Assembly: GCA_002840155.1 (NCBI GenBank)
Contig: PGZH01000005.1
Span: 470,550 to 534,549, forward strand
Direction: 5' to 3'
DNA: 64,000 nt
Origin: Gammaproteobacteria bacterium HGW-Gammaproteobacteria-13
Lineage (GTDB): Bacteria > Pseudomonadota > Gammaproteobacteria > Pseudomonadales > Pseudomonadaceae
The translations under genes were made by a program, and so were the position numbers. This document shows positions 1 to 8,240 of this stretch, one piece after another; position 1 is the first letter of the stretch, and every line of letters begins with the position of its first letter. Below the pieces are notes generated by a model that did not search any database, was not told the DNA's origin, and saw nothing but the letters and a program-made list of their open reading frames with translations.

Positions 1-406
1 TAATCAGGGAAGCAAAGTCCTGACCGGAAAACAGCATCACCAGGCGGTTACGTAACACCGGCATATGCACCTTGAGCGCATCCAGGGCCGCCTGATCACG
101 GGTCATCAGAGCCACGCTGACCTGCATATAGCGGGCACGGCCCTGATGGTTGAAGTTCACCACAAAGGCCGGCGACAACTCTTCATAGATCGCTGCCTGC
201 TTGACCGGCACCGCAGGCTCGGCGCTGGCTTCTGCCTTGGCCTCATCAGCGCCTGCATCCTTCTTGTTCAGAAAGAACAAGGTTCCCCCCACGGAAAGGC
301 CCACAGCCAGCAGCACAGCAATAACGATGATAATGATCAGCTTCATTTTGCCGGCTGGTTTCGCCTCGGCATTTGCCGCTGCGGGTGCTGCTTCTTTCTT
401 AGCCAT
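1..406 (-). CDS. fliL: Flagellar basal body protein FliL (3' end outside window)
   Basis: The reading frame begins at the ATG at 404-406 and runs off the left edge, so only about 135 N-terminal residues are visible. A basic, Ala-rich cytoplasmic stretch (MAKKEAAPAAANAEAKPAGK) is followed by one transmembrane helix at about residues 22-44. A periplasmic part follows, containing the FliL-like segment YEELSPAFVVNF near residues 76-87. FliL is an inner-membrane protein around the stator that supports motor torque and swarming. It is separated from fliK by a terminator and has its own sigma-54-like promoter, so it probably starts the next flagellar operon. The C-terminus cannot be judged. Confidence 0.9.
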   Translation of the reverse strand, partial: MAKKEAAPAAANAEAKPAGKMKLIIIIVIAVLLAVGLSVGGTLFFLNKKDAGADEAKAEASAEPAVPVKQAAIYEELSPAFVVNFNHQGRARYMQVSVALMTRDQAALDALKVHMPVLRNRLVMLFSGQDFASLI

Positions 407-456
407 GCCAATAATCCGTCGTTATTCGGAGTTCTATCCGTTTTCAAAGGGTTAAG

Positions 457-472
457 AGCAAGTGTTATGCCA
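457..472 (-). promoter_or_regulatory. Sigma-54 promoter for fliL
   Basis: On the minus strand the sequence reads TGGCATAACACTTGCT. It has the GG and GC elements exactly 10 bases apart and fits the RpoN consensus TGGCAC-N5-TTGC. It lies about 50 bases upstream of the fliL start, between that gene and the fliK terminator. RpoN/FleQ control of this flagellar class is known in Pseudomonas; its use at this exact site is inferred. Confidence 0.75.
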
Positions 473-553
473 GTCTGTTAACAAACCTGCTCAGTACGGG
501 TGGCCCAGCACCTGCGGGTGATATGGCCAAGGCATTAGATAAACCCACGCCCC

Positions 554-592
554 AAAAAAATCGCCCGGCTCCCACACAATGGGAGCCGGGCG
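554..592 (-). terminator. Intrinsic terminator after fliK
   Basis: A GC-rich hairpin with 12-bp arms (CGCCCGGCTCCC at 562-573 and its complement at 581-592) is followed on the minus strand by seven T residues at 554-560. It sits about 50 bases beyond the fliK stop codon and separates the fliE-fliK transcript from fliL. Confidence 0.9.
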
Positions 593-639
593 AAATGCAG
601 TTTAGATCAGTGGGGCAAGCAACTACAGCAGCAAGCGCT

Positions 640-1887
640 CTATGCGTAGTAATCGACCAAGCCACGGGCACTCACAGATGTCGTGCGAGCCGCTTCGGCA
701 GCGCTCGAATGCAGTTCCTCATCCGCGCCGAGCAATTCACTGGAGGCGCCACCGCGACCTTTACCACCATCGCCCTCCTGCCCTTGCCAGCCACGGCTGA
801 GCGACTGATCGGAGACGTTCACGTCCAGCTGGTTCATGCCCTGCTGGGCGAACAGCTCACGCAGGCGGTGCATCTGCGAATCCAGCGCCTCACGCACCCC
901 GGCATGCGGGCTGGCGAAGGTGACCTGGCTCTGCTCCTGGTTGACGCTGATGCGCACTTCCAGACGGCCCAGCTCAGCTGGATCGAGCTGAATTTCGGCG
1001 GATTTGAGGTTCTGGCTGGACATCACCATCACCCGATCCACCACCGCTTCGCTCCAGCCGCCCTGCTGCATGGGCACCGGCTGCCCAACCACCACCGGCG
1101 CGCGCGCGGACAGCGGGGTCTGTTGAGCAATGGCCTGGCTCAGCGCATTCAGCTTACTGACAAAGTTTTCCGGCGTATTGTTCGCCGTGCCTTCCTTCAG
1201 CGCTTCAAGACCTTTGCCGGTAAGGGCTTCAAGCTTTAATTCCGGCAGTTCCAGGGCATCGTCTTCTACTGGTACTTCATCCTGTACAACCTGACTGGCC
1301 AGCAAACTCTGGCTGACGCTTTGCGCCTGCGCTGAGGGGGTCGCTGCCTGGTCGGACTGCAGCTTTTCCTTAGCCCCCATCTCCAAAGCCATACGAACAG
1401 CCGGCAACTGGTTAAGTGCATCCAGCTCAGGATCAAAGCTGGCCTCGGTCATGCTCGCCGGCCCCGAGCCGGTCAGGCTGGTCGTAGCCACGGGCAGCAT
1501 GTCGCTGACGGTTGTCAGCTCTTCGCTTTCCTCGGGGGGCAACTCACCGGTAATGCCCAACAACAGCAACGGATCAAGCACAACACCTTCAACAGCCGGC
1601 TCGCTCGGCAAAGGCTTGCCGCTATCGGCAAGCCCGCCCTGCCCAGCAGCGGCAAGGGCCTGTGCATCCTCACTTGGTTTTTCCGCCGGCTTACTCTCCC
1701 GTGCGGGCTTGGCAGATGCATCGCTGCGCTCGGAGGCCTTGGCCTGACGCTCTCTGGCATACACCTGAGAGAAGCTGGAAGCCTCATTTCTATTGGGCTG
1801 CGCGGGTTTTTCCGGCGGTTTTGATGCAGCAGCCCTGGGCTTTACTTCAGGTGCCGACTTGAGCAGCAGATCGGGGGCAACGGACAT
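640..1887 (-). CDS. fliK: Flagellar hook-length control protein FliK
   Basis: 415 residues. The long N-terminal two thirds is low-complexity, rich in Ala, Glu, Ser and Pro, as is usual for the secreted molecular-ruler part of FliK. Roughly residues 270-370 form the conserved Flg_hook C-terminal domain, recognised by LDPAELGRLEVRI followed by an amphipathic helix (HAGVREALDSQMHRLRELF). FliK measures hook length during export and switches FlhB from hook to filament substrates. The ATG at 1887 follows a sigma-54 site by about 40 bases, and a terminator follows the gene. It is the last gene of the fliE-fliJ / hsb / fliK cluster. Assignment rests on the C-terminal domain and context. Confidence 0.93.
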   Translation of the reverse strand: MSVAPDLLLKSAPEVKPRAAASKPPEKPAQPNRNEASSFSQVYARERQAKASERSDASAKPARESKPAEKPSEDAQALAAAGQGGLADSGKPLPSEPAVEGVVLDPLLLLGITGELPPEESEELTTVSDMLPVATTSLTGSGPASMTEASFDPELDALNQLPAVRMALEMGAKEKLQSDQAATPSAQAQSVSQSLLASQVVQDEVPVEDDALELPELKLEALTGKGLEALKEGTANNTPENFVSKLNALSQAIAQQTPLSARAPVVVGQPVPMQQGGWSEAVVDRVMVMSSQNLKSAEIQLDPAELGRLEVRISVNQEQSQVTFASPHAGVREALDSQMHRLRELFAQQGMNQLDVNVSDQSLSRGWQGQEGDGGKGRGGASSELLGADEELHSSAAEAARTTSVSARGLVDYYA

Positions 1888-1925
1888 GGATACTCTCCGT
1901 TCGGGGTTGGTCGTGCGGAGAGTTT

Positions 1926-1941
1926 TGCAAGGCGCGGGCCA
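1926..1941 (-). promoter_or_regulatory. Sigma-54 promoter for fliK
   Basis: The minus strand reads TGGCCCGCGCCTTGCA, with GG and GC 10 bases apart and an intact TTGCA -12 element. One base of the -24 element departs from TGGCAC. It is 38 bases from the fliK start. An 8-bp inverted repeat (1892-1899 with 1916-1923) lies in the resulting leader. Confidence 0.65.
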
Positions 1942-2002
1942 ACTTGTTGACCGGCAGATTCAGCAGGGGGAAATGCAGCAACTTGGGACACAAGCAGCAA
2001 GA

Positions 2003-2356
2003 CTAGTGCCGATAACGCTGACGTTCGGATTTAAGCAGGATGCGTACAATGGCAAATTCACGCTCAATCTGCTCGACCAGCTCAGGGGCCTGTTCCAGCT
2101 GCTCGCGCCGCCCGGCCTCCTCCAGCTGCTTGCACAGCCCAGCCAGCATCAGCGCGCCCATATTGCTGCAGCTGCCTTTAAAGCTGTGCGCCGCCAGGCG
2201 CAAGCTCTGCGCATCGGCCGCCCGCTCAGCCTGACGCAGCACCAACAGGCGCTCTTCGGAGTCGATCAGGAAGGTATCCAGCAGCACCGGGTATTCATCT
2301 TCCATGACGTCCTGCAAAGCCGCCAATACTGCGCTATCAAGGTGAATATCGGACAA
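2003..2356 (-). CDS. hptB: Histidine phosphotransfer protein HptB
   Basis: 117 residues forming a single Hpt four-helix domain. The phospho-acceptor is His57 in AAHSFKGSCSNMG, the canonical HSLKGS-like motif. In Pseudomonas, HptB collects phosphate from several hybrid kinases and passes it to the receiver of HsbR, the gene immediately upstream here, linking them to swarming, biofilm and the Gac/Rsm path. The start is TTG at 2354-2356: no ATG is available nearby, and a GGAG sits seven bases upstream. The gap to hsbR is 30 bases, so co-expression is likely. Function is assigned by motif plus the hptB-hsbR-hsbA gene order. Confidence 0.92.
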   Translation of the reverse strand: MSDIHLDSAVLAALQDVMEDEYPVLLDTFLIDSEERLLVLRQAERAADAQSLRLAAHSFKGSCSNMGALMLAGLCKQLEEAGRREQLEQAPELVEQIEREFAIVRILLKSERQRYRH

Positions 2357-2386
2357 CTGCTCGCTCCCCTGGCGTGTTGCCTTGGA

Positions 2387-4081
2387 TTATGCCCCAGGCA
2401 ACCAGGAAAACTCCACGCGCACCCCCGGTTCGCCGTCGCCCCAACTGCAACGCTCACTCAATTGCCTGACCAACGCCAGCCCGCGACCGCTCAAGCTATG
2501 GGCATCGCGGGGTTCCACCGGTAATTGCTGGGCATCGAAGCCCGAACCGCTGTCTTCGACCCGGACGATCAAGCGCCCGCCCGCACCCTCAGGCAGCAAT
2601 TGCAGATGAAAGCGCACAAAGCCGTCGGTCAGCGCGGCCAGCCTTACGCTGCGCTGGCGATAATACTCGGCAAACCCTTCGGCATTGGCCTTGAGCGCCG
2701 AATCAAGGCCCAGCACGCCATGTTCCAGCGCATTCGAATACAACTCGGCCAGCACACTGAACAAGGCGCCGCCCTGGGGTCGCAGCCCCTGCACCTCCAG
2801 CAACAACTGCAAGAGGAACGGCAAGGGATTGAAATGACGCAGGGTTTCCCCGCGAAACTCGAAGCTGGCTGACCAGTCCAGCGAATGGCTCTGGCCATTA
2901 TCGGCGAAGGCCAGCGGCGGCCGACTCAGCTCGGCGTCATCGACCAGGCTGACTTCAAGCAGGCTAACGTCATCCTGCTGCTCGCCACTGAAATGGGTCA
3001 GCGCCCGCTGGATTTCAGAGAACAGCGCCGTAGGCTGCTGATTGGCAGCGAACACCTCAAGCAACCGCCCTTCACCAAACAACTCGCCCTGCTTGTTACA
3101 GGCCTCCAGCACACCATCGGAAAGCAGGAAAACCCGATCCCCCAGCGCCAGCGGGTAAACCTCGTATTTGTCATTGAATGCGGTCGGCTCCAGCACTCCC
3201 AACGGCAAATGCCGCGACACCAGCGGCAAACGCTGGCCACTGCCGCGCAGCAGATAGCCATCCGGCAGACCGCCGTTCCACACTTCGACCACCTGGCGCT
3301 GGAAGCTGATATTCAGCACCGTAGCGCAGCAGAACACCCCGACCGGGAGAATACGTTTGAGCTTGGCGTTGATCTCGCGCAGCACTTCGGCCAGCGAATA
3401 GCCCTTGGCCGTCATGCCGTAGAACACCTCGGCCAGCGGCATCGCGCCAATTGCCGCGGGCAAACCGTGGCCTGTGAAATCGCCCAGCAACACATGCATG
3501 CCGCCTGACGGTTTGAACGCAGCCAGCAGCAGATCGCCGTTAAACACCGCGTAGGGCGATTGCAAATAACGAATGTTCGGTGCATCCAGGCAGCCAGAAT
3601 GAGTCACCTTGTCGAACACCGCCTTGGCTACGCGCTGCTCGTTGAGCAGGTGTTCGTTGTGCATGGCAATCAGGTCGCGCTGCTGCAGCACGGTGTCCTG
3701 CAGGCGGCGCAGGCGGTCCATGGCCTTGATCTTGGCTTCGAGAATCACCCGGTTATAGGGTTTGGCAAGAAAGTCGTCACCGCCGGCTTCCAGGCAGCGC
3801 ACCAGGGCTTCGCCTTCGGTCAGTGAGGTAAGAAAGATGATCGGCACCAGCTCTTCGCCGGCTACCTGCTTGATCCGCCGCGCGGCTTCAAAGCCATCCA
3901 TGACGGGCATCAAGGCATCCATCAGTACCAACTGCGGACGCTCCTGCTCGAACAGGGCCACCGCCTCCAGACCATTGCTGGCGGTCAGCACGCGGTGCCC
4001 CTGGCGGCTGACGATGGTCGACAGCAGCATGCGATCAGCCGCGTTGTCCTCGGCGATCAGAATGGACAGGCGCTCTGGCAT
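2387..4081 (-). CDS. hsbR: HptB-dependent response regulator/phosphatase HsbR
   Basis: 564 residues in three parts. Residues 1-120 are a receiver domain with acidic pocket ED (11-12) and phospho-acceptor Asp55 in LMDALMPVMDG. Residues about 180-390 are a PP2C/SpoIIE-type serine phosphatase domain (GDFTGHGLPAAIGAMPLAE and SDGVLEACN motifs). Residues about 420-560 are a HATPase_c anti-sigma-like kinase domain (ELYSNALEHGVLGL, VEDSGSGFD, GRGLALVRQL). HsbR takes phosphate from HptB and controls the phosphorylation of the anti-anti-sigma factor HsbA. It lies 14 bases from hsbA and 30 from hptB, as expected for the HptB partner-switching module. All three domains look intact. Confidence 0.93.
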   Translation of the reverse strand: MPERLSILIAEDNAADRMLLSTIVSRQGHRVLTASNGLEAVALFEQERPQLVLMDALMPVMDGFEAARRIKQVAGEELVPIIFLTSLTEGEALVRCLEAGGDDFLAKPYNRVILEAKIKAMDRLRRLQDTVLQQRDLIAMHNEHLLNEQRVAKAVFDKVTHSGCLDAPNIRYLQSPYAVFNGDLLLAAFKPSGGMHVLLGDFTGHGLPAAIGAMPLAEVFYGMTAKGYSLAEVLREINAKLKRILPVGVFCCATVLNISFQRQVVEVWNGGLPDGYLLRGSGQRLPLVSRHLPLGVLEPTAFNDKYEVYPLALGDRVFLLSDGVLEACNKQGELFGEGRLLEVFAANQQPTALFSEIQRALTHFSGEQQDDVSLLEVSLVDDAELSRPPLAFADNGQSHSLDWSASFEFRGETLRHFNPLPFLLQLLLEVQGLRPQGGALFSVLAELYSNALEHGVLGLDSALKANAEGFAEYYRQRSVRLAALTDGFVRFHLQLLPEGAGGRLIVRVEDSGSGFDAQQLPVEPRDAHSLSGRGLALVRQLSERCSWGDGEPGVRVEFSWLPGA

Positions 4082-4095
4082 GGCATGCGCCCCGA

Positions 4096-4401
4096 TCAGG
4101 CGATTTTGAACAGCTGCTCGAAATTCGAGATAGCGAGGATCTTGCGCACATCCGGGTTGCAGTTGAGCAGACGGATCTGCGCGCTGTCGCCGCCGGCATG
4201 ATCACGCAACAGCAACAGCATGCCCAGCGCCGAGCTGTCCAGGTAGGTGGTGTCCTTGAGGTCTACGACGTAACGCTGCGGGGTACTGTTGACGCGTTCG
4301 TAAGCATTGCGAAATTCCTGATGCGCACCGAAATCGAAGCGTCCCTGAATCAGAATGGTCAGCTCTTGCCCATCGGATGAGGGCAGCGAGGTGATGGCCA
4401 T
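4096..4401 (-). CDS. hsbA: Anti-anti-sigma factor HsbA (STAS domain)
   Basis: 101 residues, a single STAS domain. The phosphorylatable serine lies in TYLDSSALGMLLLLRDHAG (Ser56/57). HsbA is the switch protein of the HptB pathway. Its unphosphorylated form binds the anti-sigma factor FlgM, and its phosphorylated form is reported to act with the diguanylate cyclase HsbD. HsbR is the cognate kinase/phosphatase and is encoded next. The ATG has a good GGAG seven bases upstream. The 156-base gap to fliJ shows no recognisable sigma-54 site, so the gene may depend on the upstream fli transcript or on a promoter I did not identify. Confidence 0.92.
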   Translation of the reverse strand: MAITSLPSSDGQELTILIQGRFDFGAHQEFRNAYERVNSTPQRYVVDLKDTTYLDSSALGMLLLLRDHAGGDSAQIRLLNCNPDVRKILAISNFEQLFKIA

Positions 4402-4557
4402 GAATTACTCCTATAAACGAAAAGACCAGGCCGCACGTTCAGGTGGGCCAGACTGCAGGTTATGCATGATCAAGATGTAGCATCGCAATGCCCATGCGGC
4501 AACTGTTTAGGCTGGTTGATGTGTCGTCTTCAGTTTCAAGTAAACGGCAATTCGCGC

Positions 4558-5010
4558 TCAAGACTGCGAATCACGGGCGGATATGCGCTGCGAGAGCTCA
4601 TCAAGCAATTTCTGCTCACGCTTGTCTTCAGCCAGGCGCGCTTCGTCCTGATAGCGTTTGACCAGTTTGCGCAAACCTTCCAGGCGCGCGTAGCGCTGCT
4701 GCCAGACCTCGCGGACCTTTTCCATATTGCCGCGGTGCCAGTCGACGCTGTTGCGCTGCTGGCCGATGGCGGTTTCCAGCTGGGTGAGAAAGCGCTGATA
4801 GTTCATCAGCCACTGCCCGGAGACGCCACGCTGGCCTTCAGTAATCCACTGCTGCTGGTAATCGCCGCGGTAGCGCTCCAGGTCCCCCAGCTGCACTTCG
4901 GCCTGGCGCAGCAGCCCCTGGCAATGGCCCAGCTGCAAAGCGGCTTCACGCTCGGCACGCTCGGCCATGTCGACCACCGGGGCCAGCCGCGCGGCGCGGC
5001 TTTGCGCCAT
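4558..5010 (-). CDS. fliJ: Flagellar export chaperone FliJ
   Basis: 150 residues, almost entirely charged alpha-helix with heptad character (LETAIGQQRNSVDWHRGNME and neighbours), as expected for the FliJ coiled-coil stalk. FliJ inserts into the FliI hexamer and couples it to the export gate FlhA. The start ATG at 5010 is only three bases beyond the fliI stop, so the two are translationally linked. The family is poorly conserved in sequence; assignment rests on length, coiled-coil nature and position directly after fliI. Confidence 0.92.
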   Translation of the reverse strand: MAQSRAARLAPVVDMAERAEREAALQLGHCQGLLRQAEVQLGDLERYRGDYQQQWITEGQRGVSGQWLMNYQRFLTQLETAIGQQRNSVDWHRGNMEKVREVWQQRYARLEGLRKLVKRYQDEARLAEDKREQKLLDELSQRISARDSQS

Positions 5011-5013
5011 GGC

Positions 5014-6375
5014 TTACGCGCCTGCTGCGGCGGGGTTGAAGGTCGCGGCCAGCTGCGCGCTGCTGTTTTCCAGACTTTCGTTGTCCTGCAGGTTCTGCCG
5101 CAGGTACTTGACCATGGCCGGCTGGCGCGCGATGGCCAGGTCGGTGTCAGCATCGCCGCCGGGCACATAGGCGCCGACGCTGATCAGGTCGCGACTCTGC
5201 TGATAACGCGACCAAAGCTGCTTGAAGCGCTGTGACAGGCGCAGATGCTCGGCGCTTACCACCTGTGGCATCACCCGGCTGATCGACGCCTCAATATCAA
5301 TGGCCGGGTAATGCCCCTCCTCGGCCAACCGCCGCGACAGCACGATATGACCATCGAGCACACCACGGGCGGCATCGGCAATCGGGTCCTGCTGGTCGTC
5401 GCCCTCACTGAGCACGGTGTAGAACGCGGTAATCGAACCGCCGCCCTTCTCCGCATTGCCGGCGCGCTCCACCAGTTTGGGCAGGCGGGCAAATACCGAA
5501 GGCGGATAACCCTTGGTTGCCGGCGGCTCGCCAATGGCCAGGGCGATCTCGCGCTGGGCCTGGGCGAAACGGGTCAGCGAGTCCATCAGCAGCAGGACGT
5601 TCTTGCCCTTATCGCGGAAGTACTCAGCAATTCGCGTGCAATACATCGCCGCGCGCAGGCGCATCAGCGGCGCATCATCCGCCGGCGAGGCCACTACCAC
5701 CGAGCGTTTGAGGCCCTCGTGGCCGAGGATCTCGTCGATAAATTCTTTAACTTCGCGGCCCCGCTCACCGATCAGCCCGACCACGATAATGTCGGCCTCG
5801 GTAAAGCGCGTCATCATGCCGAGCAGCACCGACTTACCCACACCGGTACCGGCAAACAGACCGAGGCGCTGGCCGCGGCCGACGGTGAGCAAGCCGTTGA
5901 TTGAGCGGATGCCGACATCCAGCGGTTCGCTGATCGGGTGGCGGTTGAGCGGGTTGATTGCTGGGCCATCCATCGGCACCCAGTCTTCGGCTTTCATGCC
6001 GCCTTTGCCATCAAGGGCGCGGCCGGTGCCATCGAGCACCCGACCAAGCATCGACATGCCCATGGGCAAACGCCCGGTATCCGGCAGCGGCACCACGCGG
6101 GCACCTGGGGCGATGCCGGCCAGACTGCCGACCGGCATAAGGAAGATTTTGCCGTTGGAAAAACCCATCACCTCGGCTTCAACCTGCACCGGGTGATAGC
6201 TGTCATCGTTGATCACCAGGCAGCGGCTGCCCAGGGCGGCGCGCAGGCCTTCGGCTTCCAGGGTAAGGCCGACCATGCGCAGCAATCGGCCTTCGACCTG
6301 CGGCTGGGTCGGCAGCGCCACGGCTTCGCTGTAACCGGCCAGGCGCTTGGCGAAACTCACCCGATCAAGGCGCAT
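5014..6375 (-). CDS. fliI: Flagellar export ATPase FliI
   Basis: 453 residues from the ATG at 6375, in the usual size range of the family. The open frame extends 36 codons further upstream to 6483, but that part lies inside fliH and resembles no FliI N-terminus, so it is rejected. The Walker A motif [13 protein letters not shown] is near residue 180, Walker B ([14 protein letters not shown]) is further on, and the F1-ATPase-beta-like core is complete. FliI forms a hexamer that energises substrate loading into the flagellar type III export gate with FliH and FliJ. Its start overlaps the end of fliH by 11 bases. Confidence 0.96.
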   Translation of the reverse strand: MRLDRVSFAKRLAGYSEAVALPTQPQVEGRLLRMVGLTLEAEGLRAALGSRCLVINDDSYHPVQVEAEVMGFSNGKIFLMPVGSLAGIAPGARVVPLPDTGRLPMGMSMLGRVLDGTGRALDGKGGMKAEDWVPMDGPAINPLNRHPISEPLDVGIRSINGLLTVGRGQRLGLFAGTGVGKSVLLGMMTRFTEADIIVVGLIGERGREVKEFIDEILGHEGLKRSVVVASPADDAPLMRLRAAMYCTRIAEYFRDKGKNVLLLMDSLTRFAQAQREIALAIGEPPATKGYPPSVFARLPKLVERAGNAEKGGGSITAFYTVLSEGDDQQDPIADAARGVLDGHIVLSRRLAEEGHYPAIDIEASISRVMPQVVSAEHLRLSQRFKQLWSRYQQSRDLISVGAYVPGGDADTDLAIARQPAMVKYLRQNLQDNESLENSSAQLAATFNPAAAGA

Positions 6376-7198
6376 CCGGGCTCGCCTGGCTATGTATCTG
6401 AGACGCCTCTGCCGGCAGGGCATCCAAGTCGGTATGCAGATCGGCCTCCAACGGGTGCGCCGCCTGCTCGCGCTGCTGCTCAAACAGCTGCTTGATCGCC
6501 TGATTCAGACGAGTTTCCACCGTGGCGTCGATACGGCTGAGTTCACTTTCCACCCGACAACCGCCAGGCAACAAGGAAGCGTCCTCGAGAATCCGCCAGC
6601 TCTCTTCGTGGCGCTCACGCAGGGCTTTGATCATCTCGAAATCTTGCGGATTGACGTGAATGCGGATGTTGCCAGTGCCCATCGGCAGCAGTTTGAGCGC
6701 CTCGCTGAGCACCTGGCGAATCTGACTGGAGTCGCTGACCAGCTCACGCTGAATCACCTGACGCACCATCTGCCCGAGCAGGCTGACCATGGCCTCTTCA
6801 AGCTGCTGGTCCTGCTCGGCAATCGGCTCGAACAGCTGGGTCATCAACTGCTCCAGCCCAGCCAGTTTGGCGGCCAGGGCGATATCGGCTTCCTGCTTGG
6901 CTTTCAGCTGGCCGGCATGGAAGCCGTCTTTCTCGCCGGTGGCAAAGCCTTCGTTGTAGGCGTCCTGGCGGATCGCCTCCAGCTCGTCCAACGTCAAAGG
7001 CTTGACGTCTTCCAGCGCGACCTCTTCACTCTCCGCCTGTGCCTGCTCAGCGGCCTCGGCCTGCTGTTCGGCTTCCTGCGCCTCGGCGGATGGCTCCGGT
7101 TCCGGAACATCCGGGTCAAAGCTGGGCAGCGCCCACAGGTCAACGCCCTTGAGGTCCTTGGCGCGAATCAGCTCGCTGGGCGGTTCTTTACTGGACAT
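6365..7198 (-). CDS. fliH: Flagellar assembly protein FliH
   Basis: 277 residues. The N-terminal third is acidic and rich in Glu, Ala and Gln ([20 protein letters not shown]). The central part is helical, and the C-terminal domain contains [20 protein letters not shown] and the FliH/SctL-type segment [13 protein letters not shown]. FliH regulates FliI and tethers it to the C-ring. The ATG lies inside the downstream-most copy, in reading direction, of a 22-bp tandem duplication. The other copy provides a second, out-of-frame ATG with the same flanks at 7220, which may disturb initiation (see the repeat entry). Confidence 0.93.
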   Translation of the reverse strand: MSSKEPPSELIRAKDLKGVDLWALPSFDPDVPEPEPSAEAQEAEQQAEAAEQAQAESEEVALEDVKPLTLDELEAIRQDAYNEGFATGEKDGFHAGQLKAKQEADIALAAKLAGLEQLMTQLFEPIAEQDQQLEEAMVSLLGQMVRQVIQRELVSDSSQIRQVLSEALKLLPMGTGNIRIHVNPQDFEMIKALRERHEESWRILEDASLLPGGCRVESELSRIDATVETRLNQAIKQLFEQQREQAAHPLEADLHTDLDALPAEASQIHSQASPDAP

Positions 7199-7233
7199 GT
7201 GTTAAACCATTACTGGCCATGTGTTAAACCATT
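7190..7233. repeat. 22-bp tandem duplication across the fliG/fliH junction
   Basis: Bases 7190-7211 (ACTGGACATGTGTTAAACCATT is the plus-strand unit, written here only to name its ends) recur at 7212-7233 with one mismatch. Each copy holds one ATG (complement of 7196-7198 and of 7218-7220) and one TAA. The copy nearer fliG carries its stop codon; the other carries the fliH start. Because 22 is not a multiple of three, the extra ATG opens a 10-codon frame that ends inside the first codons of fliH. Confidence 0.95.
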
Positions 7234-8240
7234 TCCTCGCCGCCTTTGCCGCCCAGGACAATTTCCCCGGCTTCGGCCATACGCCTGGCGATGGTGAGGA
7301 TTTCCTTCTGCGCGGTTTCCACGTCGCTGACACGCACCGGGCCTTTGGCTTCCAAATCGTCGCGCAGCAGTTCGGCGGCACGCTTGGACATGTTCTTGAA
7401 GACCTTCTCCTTGATCGCCTCGTCGGCGCCCTTGAGCGCCAGCACCAGCACGTCGGAGGACACCTCGCGCAGCAGCGCCTGGATGCCACGGTCGTCAACA
7501 TCGGCAAGGTTGTCGAAGACAAACATCAGGTCCTCGATCTGGCTGGAGAGGTCTTCGTCGACTTCGCGGATCGAGTCCATCAGCTGGCCTTCGACCGAGC
7601 TGTCGAGGAAGTTCATGATATCGGCGGCGCGCTTGACCCCGCCGAGCGCGGCGCGGGTGGTGTTGGAGCTGCCGGAGAACTGCTTCTCGAGAATCTGGTT
7701 GAGTTCTTTCAGCGCCGCCGGTTGCACGGTATTCAGCGACGATACGCGCAGGACGATATCCAGGCGCACCTTGTGGTCGAAGTGGCCAAGCACTTCGCCA
7801 GCCTGATCGGGATCGAGATAAGCCACCACGATGGCCTGGATCTGCGGGTGCTCGTAGCGGATCACATCAGCTACGGCGCGCGGTTCCATCCATTTCAGGC
7901 TGTCGAGGCCACTGGTGCTGCCACCGAGGAGGATGCGGTCGATCAGGTTGCCGGCTTTGTCTTCGCCCAGCGCCTGCGTGAGCATCTTACGGATATAGCC
8001 GTCGGCACCAACACCCAGGCTGGTCTGATCGCCGACGATGTCGACAAATTCGCCCATCACCTGCTCAACCTGCTCACGCTGGATATTGCGCATGCCGGCC
8101 ATGGCCACGCCGACCCGCTGCACTTCCTTCGGCCCGAGGTGACGCAGCACCTGAGCCGCGTCGGTTTCACCCAGCGACAGCAGCAGAATCGCAGCCTTGT
8201 CGACCTTGCTCAATTTAGTGGCGGTTCGATTTTCACTCAT
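7224..8240 (-). CDS. fliG: Flagellar motor switch protein FliG
   Basis: 338 residues, the normal FliG length. N-terminal and middle armadillo-like domains (ILLLSLGETDAAQVLRHLGP; YEHPQIQAIVVAYLDPDQAG, which contains the EHPQ motif) are followed by the C-terminal torque domain with charged residues in MFVFDNLADVDDRGIQALLREV. FliG sits between the FliF ring and FliM and contacts the stators. The ATG at 8240 overlaps the end of fliF by 8 bases. Its stop lies within the 22-bp duplication that separates it from fliH. Confidence 0.97.
   Translation of the reverse strand: MSENRTATKLSKVDKAAILLLSLGETDAAQVLRHLGPKEVQRVGVAMAGMRNIQREQVEQVMGEFVDIVGDQTSLGVGADGYIRKMLTQALGEDKAGNLIDRILLGGSTSGLDSLKWMEPRAVADVIRYEHPQIQAIVVAYLDPDQAGEVLGHFDHKVRLDIVLRVSSLNTVQPAALKELNQILEKQFSGSSNTTRAALGGVKRAADIMNFLDSSVEGQLMDSIREVDEDLSSQIEDLMFVFDNLADVDDRGIQALLREVSSDVLVLALKGADEAIKEKVFKNMSKRAAELLRDDLEAKGPVRVSDVETAQKEILTIARRMAEAGEIVLGGKGGEEMV

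Noticed and set aside
6376-6483. A 36-codon N-terminal extension of fliI
   Set aside because: Lies within fliH, is Arg-rich and unlike FliI; the ATG at 6375 gives the normal protein.
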